Positions 38,660 through 48,033 of a stretch of DNA of 64,000 nt are shown one piece after another. How positions within the stretch are numbered: position 1 is the stretch's first letter; each line of letters begins with the position of its first letter. A program made the position numbers and the translations under genes. The notes below the pieces were generated by a model. The model ran no database searches. It was not told the DNA's origin and worked only from the letters and a program-made list of their open reading frames with translations. Source of the DNA: Fen-330 sp050008465 (lineage in GTDB: Bacteria > Acidobacteriota > Terriglobia > Bryobacterales > Bryobacteraceae); the NCBI GenBank assembly GCA_050008465.1, contig JBEKMO010000018.1, positions 3,491 to 67,490 of the forward strand, given 5' to 3'.

Positions 38660-39269
38660 ATGCGCACGCTTCTGATTCCCTTTCTTGCGCTCCTGTTGGT
38701 GGTTCCCGTTCTCAGCCGGGGCCGGAGTTCATCCCGATCCGGTGGCCACAGGACCTCTGCGGGGCGCTCATCTTCGCATCATGGCTCTTGGGCGGCCCGT
38801 TCGCATCATACTGGCACCTCGCGGGCCTACCATTCGACCAGCTCTCACCGATCGTCGGGCGCGGCCGTACATTCGAGCGCAGGCCACCAGACGGCAGCGG
38901 CCCCAGTTCACCGCTCCAGTGGGAAGGCTCTGGGGGCAGCCCGCAGCAGCGGAGCACGGGCGGCTACATCGGCGCGGCGCCCCAGTCCGACGCTGCGGAC
39001 TTCGCCGGCGAGTCAGAGCCATCGGAACACCTCGGTCCGTTGCGTAGGGTGCCCCGCGCGATAGCAGCGGGCGGATACCGCGGAGTCCGATGGCCCGCTC
39101 CGCCTTTATGCGGTCGCATCCATGCCCAGCAACCGGCAGAACCTCGGGTGCCTGCCCTGGCTATGTGGTGGACCACATCAAGCCGCTGAAGCGGGGTGGT
39201 GCCGATGCTCCCAGCAACATGCAATGGCAGACCACGGCGGCGGCGAGGGCGAAGGATCGTATTGAATAG
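38660..39269 (+). pseudogene. Exported HNH-nuclease-like protein, frameshifted
   Basis: The first frame has a signal peptide (MRTLLIPFLALLLVVPVLSR) and a Ser/His/Ala-rich region, and stops after CVGCPAR at 39064. One base out of frame the sequence continues RDSSGRIPRSPMARSAFMRS, CPGYVVDHIKPLKRGGADAP and SNMQWQT, a complete HNH motif, ending at TAG 39267. The shift lies in a CCCC run near 39052. It could be a true lesion or an indel in the assembly. The intact protein would be a secreted nuclease of about 200 residues. Confidence 0.75.
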
Positions 39270-39419
39270 CAATGACATAGGGCCGGAGTACCTTCCAGTT
39301 GGGTCTGAAAACAGCCTCGGTGTGGTACTATGGTTCCAGAATTGGGATCAGAATCCGATCCGAGCCCTTGAAATCTCCTAAGGGGAGGGGTATCGTTGGT
39401 CGATATGCTGCGTGTGGAA

Positions 39420-40139
39420 TCAGACGCCCTTGCGTTCGAATACAAGCGAGACTACGGGACTGCCGGGCGGAATCTTGACGTCGCGCACCTCGTCAACAAT
39501 CCCGCAGCTAGCGGCAAATGTAGCGTCTTTGGTCTGAGCTTCCAGGAAAAGGCGGGCGATGTCTTCCTTGGCGAGCCGTGTTCGCTCTTCGATCACAGAC
39601 CCTATGCGTTTCTGGTCGCTGCGAATCCCGTCCAGCCGTTCAAGTAGGAACTTCTCTTCCAACCGAACGCCGCCAGGTAGGTCAAAACCTACGCCGTGGA
39701 ACATGAAGGTCGAGTGCGGGCATGCTTACCGCGGGTTGCCGGCCGAGAAGACGGCGTTTCCAATTGAATCGACATTCCCGACGTTGTGCGTGGTCAGTTT
39801 GATCGGAAGGGCGCGTAGCACGTTGTAGAGGTTCATTCCGAGCATCACATGACCACCTGGCGACGAAAGCATGAGGTAGACGTGCTTGACCCCCTGGTTC
39901 ACCAGATTTGAAATCGCAGCGATCAGACTCTCGGTTGTGTGTGGAATGATTTCCGCTGAAAACGATACGTATACAACATCGGGAACAGGCTGGAGCTCAG
40001 AAGGCTGCATGCCCCCGATTTCATCGCAATTCAGCGCAGCCGCAGGCTGGGCCACAGCCGTGGCGCCGCGCAGGATGGCCCGCCGTCGCGCGGGAACGGC
40101 CTTGCCTGAGGTTTTCGCGCCGGGTGAGTGTTCGGGCAT
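39420..40139 (-). pseudogene. ClpP/SDH-type serine protease interrupted by an in-frame stop
   Basis: One frame holds both halves. 40139-39729 encodes VYVSFSAEIIPHTTESLIAA, YLMLSSPGGHVMLGMNLYNV and the nucleophile region VDSIGNAVFSAGNPR. A TAA at 39726-39728 follows, then ACPHSTFMFHGVGFD and the C-terminal half to 39420. Relatives would have an aromatic residue where the stop is (probably TAC to TAA). The stop separates the catalytic Ser from the His in PHSTFMFHG. Met at 40010 is an alternative start. Confidence 0.75.
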
Positions 40140-40215
40140 GGGGTGCCCGCGGGTGTCCTTTCCGAGTTGGGGTTATACTCAGGACGGGCAAGGGAACCGC
40201 TGGGCGGGAGGGTGT

Positions 40216-40861
40216 ATGCGAGGATTGATGGGGCGCACTGGCGGCTGGTATTTGCACGTCCGCAGCCGCGCGCGAGAAACGGACGTTCATCCCGGGTCCA
40301 GTGGCCCAATCGTTTTCGGTCCCGTGTTCGGCAGTCTGGCCCGCCGCCGTGCAGACGCTTACCCGGGGCGGATTCAGGCCCACGATGAGCGATTCCTTGA
40401 GTGGCGTGGCGGCTTTTGACGCTGGAAGCCGCAGCCTAGATACTTGGGTTGGCCGTCGGGAACTGGCCGGCCAATTCACCGTGGACGGCCGGGGTTTCAA
40501 GAGCCTGCTCTGGCGGTGGATACGCATTGCATCGGCGAATCTGGTGCTGATACCTGAGGGCGGCGGGTGTAGAGCGGAGTTCTCAATCGCTTTCGAGGGG
40601 GAGAGTCGCCTGGCAGACGGCGGCCACGTGCCACTGGACAGCAACAACATCCTGGAGGGCCGCGTGCTGGCCAGCATCGCCGGGGCCGTCAGAACTGTTG
40701 CGGTTAAAACGGAGATCGCTGCCGAGCCGAGCCCGGTGGCACCAGTACCCAAAGCCGCAGAATCTCACCCGGCCCCAGCGCCCGAACCGCCAAAGCCCGC
40801 CGATCAGCCGAAGGCCGTGCCGGAAGATTCGAGCACTCGGGTGGTCAAGCTGCCGGGGTAA
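40216..40861 (+). pseudogene. Exported hypothetical protein with an apparent frameshift in its signal peptide
   Basis: ATG 40216 follows GGGAGG at ideal spacing and reads MRGLMG. One base out of frame the sequence continues ALAAGICTSAAARE and FIPGPVAQSFSVPCSAVWPA, then a folded part (LLWRWIRIASANLVLIPEGG) and a Pro/Ala-rich tail ending VVKLPG. Rejoining the frames at the GGGGC near 40230 gives a convincing signal peptide with a possible lipobox (AAGIC). As written, translation could only begin at GTG 40301, without a signal. Function unknown. Confidence 0.6.
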
Positions 40862-40980
40862 CCAGGAAATGAGAAGGCCCCGCATCGCTCCAGGGACCGG
40901 GCGGCGGGCCGGGCCTGAAAGGATGCCCCGCAGTACCGCCCGGACGTTTCCGTCCTCTTGCGTAACCCCTTTGTTTTCTA

Positions 40981-41056
<76 letters not shown>

Positions 41057-41077
41057 GATTTCGGTGGACCTCCACTC

Positions 41078-42919
41078 TTATAGCACAGTCACGGAGGTGT
41101 CTGCTCCCAGCGAGGCGGCGGCGATCTCGGCGATGTCCAGAAGCTCCGGCGGGGCCGGAGCGGCGGCGGCCAGGCCATCGCGCAGCATGGTGTTGCAGAA
41201 GGGGCAGGCCGCCGCAACCACCCCGGCGCCGGTGGCCAGCAGTTCCTGGGCGCGCTCCAAATTGACGCGCTTGCCCTCCTCCTCGCCGAGGAAGGAGAGG
41301 CCGCCGCCGGCGCCGCAGCAGAAGCCGCGCTCGCGCGAACGGCGGGGGTCGACCACGGCGCCCCAGCGCCCGATCACTTCACGAGGCTGGTCATAGACGT
41401 TGCGGTAGCGCCCCAGGTAACAGGCATCGTGGTAGACCACGCGGGGCCGGCTTGCGCCGCTCGGCGGCAGTTGCGCGGAGAAGCGCGCCAGCAGTTCGCT
41501 GTGATGCTCGATGGCGATCGAAGCCCCGAACTCCTTCCAGTCCTCGAGAATCGTGCGCACGCAATGCGGGCAGATCGAGACCATCCTGGTGACCCGGCTC
41601 TGCCGGATCTGTTCGAGGTTGAATTGCGCCAGTTCCCCGAACAGGTAGTCGTTGCCCAGCCGCCGCGCGGGGTCGCCGGAGCACTTCTCGGTTTTGAGCA
41701 CGCCGAAGGTGATCCGCAAGTGCTTCAGCACGCGGGTCAGCGCAAGCAGGATCCGCCGGCCCTGTGGATCATACGACCCCATGCAACCCGTCCAGAGGCA
41801 GTACTGCTGGCTGCCGTCATAGAGCGGCAGCGCGTTCTTGCGGATGAACTCCTCCCGCTCGGTATGAGAGAAGCCGAGCGCATTCCCCTGGCGCTCGAGC
41901 TTCAGGAACAGGTCGGAACCATGGGTGTCGTCCCATCGCCCGGTGTTCACCGCGCCGCGGCGCAGCCCGACGATAAACGGCAGGTGCTGTATGCCGACTG
42001 GGCACTGAAACTCGCAAGCGCCGCAGGTGGTGCACTGGAAAGCGGCCTCCAGCGAGAGATGCTTGCCCGCGAGCGGCGCCTTCCCCCCGGGGCCATGCTC
42101 GTTCAGGTAGGCGCGCGTGCCGAGGATGATCTCCTTGGGGTTGAGAATCTTCCCGGTGTGGTTGGCGGGGCAGTGCTCGGTGCAGCGTCCGCACTCCACG
42201 CAAGAGTAGGCCTGGAGAGCGAAGATGCGGGTGAGGTCCATGCCGGTGTCCAGCCCGAAATCGTCGTCGCCGGCCAGGGGCGGGATGCGGCTGAAACCGT
42301 CGCGCTCGAAGAACACGGTAAGCGGGCTGAGCACGAGGTGCAAGTGCTTGGTGTGTGGGATGACGGGAAGAAACGCGAGCAGCGCCAGCGAGTGCGCCCA
42401 CCAGGCTGCCCTGCCGGATTGCGGGAACCAGAAGCCGATGAGGTAGGTGGCCATCAGGGCGAAAATCAGGAACGCGATCAGGCCGGACTCGGGCGAGAGG
42501 GGGCCTAGCCACCGCGGGCGCACCACGAAGCGCCGGAACGCCAATCCGGCGATGGAGGCCGCCACGGCGAGCGCGAACACTGCGGCGAACCGGGAGTAGA
42601 ACCCTTGCGGCGGCAGGAAAGCGAGACCCAGCAGGGCGGCGAAATGGTTGAGGGTCACCAGCGCGAAGACGCAGAACCCCCAGAACACCAGCGCGTGCGC
42701 AAGCCCGGCGAGCGGCCGCTGACGGATCACCACGGCCTGAAGCAACACCTCCCGAAAGAGCCTGCCAATGCGGGGGCCGAGGGGCCGGAGCTCTAAGCTG
42801 GCATCCCGCTTCGAGCGGAGAACGGTCCGCAGCACGGCGCCCAATCCGTGCCAGAAAGCCGCCATGGAGGCGGAGAACAACATAAGCAGGACGATCTTCT
42901 CGACCCAGGAGAATCCCAT
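41078..42919 (-). CDS. Membrane Fe-S oxidoreductase with two CCG domains (heterodisulfide-reductase-like)
   Basis: 613 residues from ATG 42919. The N-terminal half is a membrane domain of about six helices like nitrate-reductase gamma or HdrE (KIVLLMLFSASMAAFWHGLG, ALVFWGFCVFALVTLNHFAA). Two 4Fe-4S motifs follow (CVECGRCTEHCP, CTTCGACEFQCP), then two cysteine-rich CCG domains (CLWTGCMG, CPHC; HDACYLGRYRN, CCGAGGG, CPFCN). It should pass electrons between the quinone pool and a cytoplasmic partner. The related CCG protein, DUF3501 and rubrerythrin lie at 43921-46244. Confidence 0.88.
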   Translation of the reverse strand: MGFSWVEKIVLLMLFSASMAAFWHGLGAVLRTVLRSKRDASLELRPLGPRIGRLFREVLLQAVVIRQRPLAGLAHALVFWGFCVFALVTLNHFAALLGLAFLPPQGFYSRFAAVFALAVAASIAGLAFRRFVVRPRWLGPLSPESGLIAFLIFALMATYLIGFWFPQSGRAAWWAHSLALLAFLPVIPHTKHLHLVLSPLTVFFERDGFSRIPPLAGDDDFGLDTGMDLTRIFALQAYSCVECGRCTEHCPANHTGKILNPKEIILGTRAYLNEHGPGGKAPLAGKHLSLEAAFQCTTCGACEFQCPVGIQHLPFIVGLRRGAVNTGRWDDTHGSDLFLKLERQGNALGFSHTEREEFIRKNALPLYDGSQQYCLWTGCMGSYDPQGRRILLALTRVLKHLRITFGVLKTEKCSGDPARRLGNDYLFGELAQFNLEQIRQSRVTRMVSICPHCVRTILEDWKEFGASIAIEHHSELLARFSAQLPPSGASRPRVVYHDACYLGRYRNVYDQPREVIGRWGAVVDPRRSRERGFCCGAGGGLSFLGEEEGKRVNLERAQELLATGAGVVAAACPFCNTMLRDGLAAAAPAPPELLDIAEIAAASLGADTSVTVL

Positions 42920-42983
42920 AGTGGTTCTTGCTCCGAATGTAGCACGGCGAATATCCGCTAGAATATTGAGGACGGAGGAATAT

Positions 42984-43964
42984 TTGCGTCTGGTTCTCAC
43001 GGGAGCGGCGGGATTCATCGGCTCGCACCTCACGGATCGCCTGCTGGCCGATGGCCACGAGGTTGTGGGTCTGGACAACCTGCTCACGGGATCGCTCGAC
43101 AATCTGAGGCATCTGGAAGGCCACCCGCGGTTCCGCTTCGTCCTGCACGACATCACCAGGCCGATCGAAATCGACGGGCGGGTGGATGGCGTGCTGCATC
43201 TGGCGTCGCCGGCCAGCCCGAGGGACTATCTCGGCCATCCCATCGAGACCCTGGAAGTGGGCTCGGCGGGCACGCGCAACATGCTGGAACTGGCGCGCCG
43301 GTTCGGCGTCCGATTCCTGCTGAGCTCAACCTCGGAGTGCTACGGCGATCCGCTCGTCCATCCGCAGGTGGAAACCTACTGGGGCAACGTCAACCCGGTG
43401 GGGCCGCGCTCCTGCTACGACGAGAGCAAGCGGTACGCCGAGGCGCTGACCATGGCCTACCACCGCACCTACGGGCTGCAAACCAACATCGCGCGAATCT
43501 TCAATACCTACGGCCCGCGCATGAAGCTGAACGACGGCCGGGTGGTGCCAGCATTTCTCGAACAGGCGCTCCGCGGGCGCCCGATCACCGTGTTCGGAGA
43601 CGGCTCGCAGACCCGCAGCTTCTGCTATGTGAGCGACGTGGTGGAGGGGCTGTGCCGCCTGATGCTTTCCGAGGAGCGCTTTCCGGTGAACCTCGGCAGC
43701 CCGTGCGAGATAACGATTCTCGAGTTTGCCAGGAGCATTCAACGGCTGGTGGGCGCCCATGGCGAGATCGAGTTCCAGCCCCTGCCCGAGGACGATCCCC
43801 GGCGGCGCCAGCCGGACATCACCAAAGCGCGAGAAGTGCTGGGTTGGGAGCCGCGCGTGCCGCTCGAGGAAGGATTGGTCCGTACGGTCGAGTACTTCCG
43901 GGCGGGTCTCGAACCTGCCTCTACTGAAAGTCCTGCGCCAGCTCCTCCAACTGTTGCGCGGTGA
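42984..43964 (+). CDS. UDP-glucuronate decarboxylase (UXS-type SDR)
   Basis: 326 residues from TTG 42984, chosen because GGAGGA lies 4-5 bp upstream and the Rossmann start follows at once (LVLTGAAGFIGSH). The extended SDR fold shows a nucleotide-binding aspartate (GLDNLLTGS), the catalytic SSTSECYGDP and YDESKRYAE (Tyr-x3-Lys), and the UXS-typical ARIFNTYGPRMKLNDGRVVP and FGDGSQTRSFCYV. It converts UDP-glucuronate to UDP-xylose for glycan synthesis. It is divergent from the Fe-S gene, and its last 44 bp overlap the DUF3501 gene on the other strand. Confidence 0.88.
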   Translation: MRLVLTGAAGFIGSHLTDRLLADGHEVVGLDNLLTGSLDNLRHLEGHPRFRFVLHDITRPIEIDGRVDGVLHLASPASPRDYLGHPIETLEVGSAGTRNMLELARRFGVRFLLSSTSECYGDPLVHPQVETYWGNVNPVGPRSCYDESKRYAEALTMAYHRTYGLQTNIARIFNTYGPRMKLNDGRVVPAFLEQALRGRPITVFGDGSQTRSFCYVSDVVEGLCRLMLSEERFPVNLGSPCEITILEFARSIQRLVGAHGEIEFQPLPEDDPRRRQPDITKAREVLGWEPRVPLEEGLVRTVEYFRAGLEPASTESPAPAPPTVAR

Positions 43965-44490
43965 GCGACTGCTCGGTCTGGTACTTCGGGTGGTCGATCA
44001 CGATCCGAGCGCCGTTGCGCCAGCGGGCACGTTGCTCGGGCGTCAGCGGGAACTTCACGTACTGCACCGAGCTCAGCCGGTCCGTGGAAATCTGCCGGGT
44101 GTCGAAGCGCGCCTGCGCGCGAGGTTCGTCTCCCACGGCCATCCAGACGTGGTTCTCCAGCCCGAGCAGCTCGTGCAGCGCGACCGCCCGCTCCTCCGGC
44201 GAGTCGTACTCGATGAGCAGGCTGGCCGACAGCTCGCCGCGGAACGGAATCAGCTCGTTATAGGTGTCCAACTCGTGGCGGATGGCGTCCGGCTCGACGA
44301 CGCGCTCGATGCGCACCATCTCCTGGATCTGGTAGCGGACCGTTTCGCGGTTCTCGAACAGCAAGGTAACGTGAGCGCCCACGCGGACGCGGCGCCGATC
44401 CTTCAAGGCCATCATTTGCGGGCGCCAGGTCTTGCGCTCGAGCTCGTACGCGGCGATGTCCTGGATCTCCCGGAGTTCGACGGGATTCAC
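43921..44490 (-). CDS. DUF3501 family protein
   Basis: 189 residues (start MNPVELREIQDIAAYELERK; AHVTLLFENRETVRYQIQEM; VHELL-type middle; IVIDHPKYQTEQSL). Its ATG overlaps the stop of the upstream Fe-S gene by 4 bp. DUF3501 proteins are known to sit with a CCG Fe-S protein and rubrerythrin; the role is unknown, probably in peroxide or redox handling. Confidence 0.88.
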   Translation of the reverse strand: MNPVELREIQDIAAYELERKTWRPQMMALKDRRRVRVGAHVTLLFENRETVRYQIQEMVRIERVVEPDAIRHELDTYNELIPFRGELSASLLIEYDSPEERAVALHELLGLENHVWMAVGDEPRAQARFDTRQISTDRLSSVQYVKFPLTPEQRARWRNGARIVIDHPKYQTEQSLTAQQLEELAQDFQ

Positions 44491-45803
44491 GGTTTCGGCT
44501 CCTCAACCGGCCTTGGGAAACCATCCGCGCGGTAGGCGCGCGCTAGCACCTGGATGGGATGGATCGGCCGCGTCCCAATGGCCTGGCCGATCTGGATGGA
44601 AGCCAGCGGGCAATCGCTGGCGAAGGTGTCGGCCTCGGCGGAGGCCATGCCCTCGAAGGCCTTCTTCCCGGTCAGCATGGAGAGCGGGAAGAACTCCTTC
44701 TTCATCGCCCAGGTGCCGTCATGGCCCGAGCACTGCTCGACCATCTGGATGGCCGTGCCGGGGATCAGGCGCATCATATCGCGCGAGCGGTAGCCGATAT
44801 TCTGCGCCCGCAGATGGCAGGGCAGCTGGTAGGCGACGCGCCCCGGCGACGAGCGGAACTCGCGGTTGAACTGCCCCTGCTGCTTGAGCTGGAACAGGTA
44901 TTCGCACAGGTCCATCGCGGCCGCCGCCACCGCGCGCGCCTCGGGAGTCGAGACCAGCTCGGCGTATTCCTTGCGCAGCATGTAGGAGCAGGTCGGGTCG
45001 ATGGCGAGCACTTTTTTGCCCGCCTGCACGTGGGGGTAGAGCGACTCCACGTTCTGCCGCGCCAGGCGCTTGGCCAGTTCGATGTCGCCCACTTCGAGCG
45101 CCGGCATGCCGCAGCAGTTCTGTTTGGGGCAGGTGAGCGCGATGCCGTTCTTCGAGAACACCTCGACCGCATCCTGGCCGACTTCCGGAGCGTTGTAGTT
45201 CACCGAGCAGGTGAAGAACAGGACCGCCTTGGAGTCGTCGCCGGCGGGCGCCGGCCGCTTGCGGAACCAATCCTCGAAGGTCTCGCCGTGAAACTCCGGC
45301 AGCACCTTCTCGCGGTGAATACCCAGGGTCTTCTCCAGCCCAAAACGCAGCAGCGGCTGGCGGTTCGCCCAGTTGGCCAGGCCCGCGCACTTCCCCGCCA
45401 TTCTGCCCAGGAACTCCGGCCGCGAGAGCACCCGCGACCGCAGGCTGCCTCCGCGCTCCTTGCGGCGCTGGGCGTTGGCGCGCATCATCAGCCGCGGAAA
45501 ATCGAGCTGGAACTCGTGTTTGTCCTCGGGTGTGTAGGGGCACTTGACGTAGCAGATCTTGCACTGGAAACAGAGGTCGATGATGCGGTCGACCTCGGCT
45601 CGAGCGATCTGCCGCACGTCGCCGTCGTGCTTCTCGACGTCCTGGAACAGCTCGGGGAAACTCGGGCACAGGTTGAAGCACAGCCTGCACCCGTTGCAGA
45701 TCTCGAAGGCGCGCTCGAGTTCCTGCCGAAGCCCCGCCGGGTCCCAGTAGACCGTGTCGTTGGGATAGTAGGACAGACCGGGAGTAGGAGAGCCCTTGAT
45801 CAT
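44487..45803 (-). CDS. GlpC/HdrD-like Fe-S protein with CCG domains
   Basis: 438 residues. Two N-terminal 4Fe-4S motifs (CNGCRLCFNLCPSFP, CFQCKICYVKCPYTP) precede two CCG-type domains (CSVNYNAPEVGQDAVEVF, CPKQNCCGMPALEVGD; LPCHLRAQNIG, QCSGHDGTW). Soluble, no membrane segment. It is co-transcribed with DUF3501 (4-bp overlap) and lies 21 bp downstream of rubrerythrin, so it probably supplies electrons for peroxide reduction. Confidence 0.88.
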   Translation of the reverse strand: MIKGSPTPGLSYYPNDTVYWDPAGLRQELERAFEICNGCRLCFNLCPSFPELFQDVEKHDGDVRQIARAEVDRIIDLCFQCKICYVKCPYTPEDKHEFQLDFPRLMMRANAQRRKERGGSLRSRVLSRPEFLGRMAGKCAGLANWANRQPLLRFGLEKTLGIHREKVLPEFHGETFEDWFRKRPAPAGDDSKAVLFFTCSVNYNAPEVGQDAVEVFSKNGIALTCPKQNCCGMPALEVGDIELAKRLARQNVESLYPHVQAGKKVLAIDPTCSYMLRKEYAELVSTPEARAVAAAAMDLCEYLFQLKQQGQFNREFRSSPGRVAYQLPCHLRAQNIGYRSRDMMRLIPGTAIQMVEQCSGHDGTWAMKKEFFPLSMLTGKKAFEGMASAEADTFASDCPLASIQIGQAIGTRPIHPIQVLARAYRADGFPRPVEEPKP

Positions 45804-45824
45804 ACGGGGCCGGCCGTGAGCGCT

Positions 45825-46244
45825 TTACGCGAACGCCTTCAGGCCCTGGGTGAACCGGCCGGCGTGCGACTTCTCGGCCTTGGCCAGGGTCTCGAACCAA
45901 TCGGCGATTTCGGCGAAGCCTTCCTCGCGCGCCGTCTTGGCCATGCCCGGATACATGTTGGTGTATTCGTGCGTTTCGCCGGCGATGGCGGATTCGAGAT
46001 TGAGTGCCGTGTCGCCGATCGGCAGATCGGTGGCGGGGTCGCCCACTTCCTTCAGATAGTCCAGATGCCCGTGGGCGTGGCCGGTCTCTCCCTCGGCCGT
46101 GTCGCGGAACAGGCCCGCTACGTCGGGATAGCCCTCGACATCGGCCCGCTTGGCGAAGTAGAGATAGCGCCGGTTCGCCTGGGCTTCGCCGGCGAACGCC
46201 GCCTTGAGATTGTCGTGAGTCTTGGTGCCCTTGAGTGCTGCCAT
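45825..46244 (-). CDS. Rubrerythrin-family protein
   Basis: 139-residue four-helix diiron protein with ligand motifs FAGEAQANRRY, DTAEGETGHAHGH, AIAGETHEYTN and LAKAEKSHAGR. The C-terminal rubredoxin domain is absent, as in the short class. A strong RBS (AGGAGG) precedes ATG 46244. It likely reduces peroxide with electrons from the Fe-S protein encoded next. Confidence 0.93.
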   Translation of the reverse strand: MAALKGTKTHDNLKAAFAGEAQANRRYLYFAKRADVEGYPDVAGLFRDTAEGETGHAHGHLDYLKEVGDPATDLPIGDTALNLESAIAGETHEYTNMYPGMAKTAREEGFAEIADWFETLAKAEKSHAGRFTQGLKAFA

Positions 46245-46331
46245 TACGTCCCTCCTAAGTATCGACTCCTATTATCTCCGATCCCCGGCCTCGGTGTGCG
46301 AGTAGCACGTGTTATCCTTTGTGTGCACGCC

Positions 46332-47936
46332 ATGAAAAGAAAAACCCTGCTGTTGCTGATTGCAGTTTGTCTGCCCATCGTGCTCCTGGCCCAGGAGCAG
46401 GTGGACCTGGCCGTCGCCAACCGGATCAAGGCCGAGGCGTTTCAGAACTCCAAGGTCATGGACCACGCGTTCTCCCTCACCGACCTCTACGGCCCGCGAT
46501 TGGCCGACTCGCCCGGCTATCTGAAGGCCGCCGAATGGGCCGTCAAGACCCTCAAGGGCTGGGGCCTGGAGGACGCCAAGCTCGAAAAATGGGGGACCTT
46601 CGGGCGCACTTGGTCCTATAGCCGATTCGCCATCCATATGCTCGAGCCGCAGCAGACGTCGCTGATCGGCGTTCCGTTGGCCTGGTCACCCGGGACCGAC
46701 GGGGCGGTGACGGGCGAAGTCGTCCTGGCGCCAATCCGTACCGTCGAGGACTGCGAGAAGTACAAAGGCAAGTTGAAGGGCAAGTTCGTGATGCTGGAAT
46801 CGCCGCGCGAGCTGACCCTGCACCTGGAGCCTGACGCCAAGCGCCTCACCGACGCCGACCTGGCACAGACCGCGCAGGCGCCGGAACCCGGTCAGCAGCC
46901 CTTCGGCCCACGGCGCCCCGGCGGCCCGGGCGGCCCCGGTGGCCCCGGGCCGCGCAATATGGAGGAGGCCCGCCAGTTCCGGAACAAGCTGAGCCAGTTC
47001 CTGAAGGAGGAGGGCGTGCTGGCGGCGATCTCGGCGGGTTCGATGGGCGACGACGGTACGATATTCGCCGCGGGGGCCGGATCGCGCGAGGCCAAGGACC
47101 CGCTGCCGCCCACCAGCATCGCGCTGGCTTCCGAGCACTACAACCGCATCGCGCGGCTGCTCGAGAAGAACGTCGTCGTCCGCCTGGAGCTCGAAGTGAA
47201 AGCTCAGTTCCACGGGGACGCGATGGACGGAGTGAACGTCATCGCCAACCTGCCCGGCGGAAAAAAGAAGGGCGAGATCGTGATGATCGGCGCGCACCTG
47301 GACTCCTGGCAGGCCGGCACCGGCGCCACCGACAACGGGGCCGGTTGCGTAGTGATGATGGAAGTGGTGCGCATCCTGGCCGCGCTGGACCTGAAGATGG
47401 ACCGCACCGTCCGCATCGGCCTGTGGGACGCCGAAGAGGAGGGCCTCGTCGGCTCGCGGGAATACGTCAAGGAACACTTCGCCGACCGCGAGACGATGGC
47501 CCTCAAGCCCGAGCACTCGAAGCTCTCCGGCTACTTCAACTTCGACAACGGGAGCGGCAAGATCCGCGGTGTGTACCTTCAGGGGAACGATATGATGCGG
47601 CCGATCTTCGAGGCCTGGCTGGCGCCGTTCAAAGACCTGGGCGCCACTACCATCACCATTCGCAACACCGGCGGCACCGATCACCAGTCCTTCGACGCGG
47701 TGGGCCTGCCCGGCTTCCAGTTCATCCAGGACCCGCTGGACTACATGTCGCGCACGCACCACTCCAACATGGACACCTACGACCGCCTCCAGAAGGGCGA
47801 CCTGATGCAGGCCTCGGCCATCATCGCGTCGCTGGTCTACGACGCTGCCACGCGCCCCGAGATGCTGCCACGCAAGCCGCTGCCCAAGCCCCAGCCCCGT
47901 CGCGAAGAGAAGAAAGAAGAGCCGAAGAAGAACTGA
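46332..47936 (+). CDS. Secreted M28-family zinc aminopeptidase
   Basis: 534 residues from ATG 46332 with a signal peptide (KTLLLLIAVCLPIVLLAQ). A PA-like insert (about 95-250) includes a Pro/Gly-rich stretch. The M28 core has the metal ligands GAHLDSWQAGTGATDNGAG, WDAEEEGLVGSREY and a late His in SRTHHSNMDTYD. It hydrolyses peptides outside the cytoplasm. It is divergent from rubrerythrin. Confidence 0.9.
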   Translation: MKRKTLLLLIAVCLPIVLLAQEQVDLAVANRIKAEAFQNSKVMDHAFSLTDLYGPRLADSPGYLKAAEWAVKTLKGWGLEDAKLEKWGTFGRTWSYSRFAIHMLEPQQTSLIGVPLAWSPGTDGAVTGEVVLAPIRTVEDCEKYKGKLKGKFVMLESPRELTLHLEPDAKRLTDADLAQTAQAPEPGQQPFGPRRPGGPGGPGGPGPRNMEEARQFRNKLSQFLKEEGVLAAISAGSMGDDGTIFAAGAGSREAKDPLPPTSIALASEHYNRIARLLEKNVVVRLELEVKAQFHGDAMDGVNVIANLPGGKKKGEIVMIGAHLDSWQAGTGATDNGAGCVVMMEVVRILAALDLKMDRTVRIGLWDAEEEGLVGSREYVKEHFADRETMALKPEHSKLSGYFNFDNGSGKIRGVYLQGNDMMRPIFEAWLAPFKDLGATTITIRNTGGTDHQSFDAVGLPGFQFIQDPLDYMSRTHHSNMDTYDRLQKGDLMQASAIIASLVYDAATRPEMLPRKPLPKPQPRREEKKEEPKKN

Positions 47937-47974
47937 GAGTCAGGACCCGAAGCCGGGCTTGACTCCGCCGCCGC

Positions 47975-48014
47975 GAATGTGTAATTATTCATTAGAGTGA
48001 ATAATAATTCACTC
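47975..48014. promoter_or_regulatory. ARG boxes upstream of argF
   Basis: GAGTGAATAATAATTCACTC (47995-48014) is a near-perfect palindrome matching the ArgR consensus TGAATnnnnATTCA. A weaker box (AATTATTCATTA) lies about 21 bp upstream, the usual tandem spacing. It ends a few bases before the argF RBS, fitting repression by the ArgR encoded at the end of the operon. Confidence 0.8.
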
Positions 48015-48033
48015 GCCAAAGGAGGAGTCTACC

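Noticed and set aside
44559..46331. Upstream extension of the M28 peptidase frame
   Set aside because: Open only because it is antisense to the Fe-S and rubrerythrin genes; signal peptide and ATG at 46332 mark the true start.
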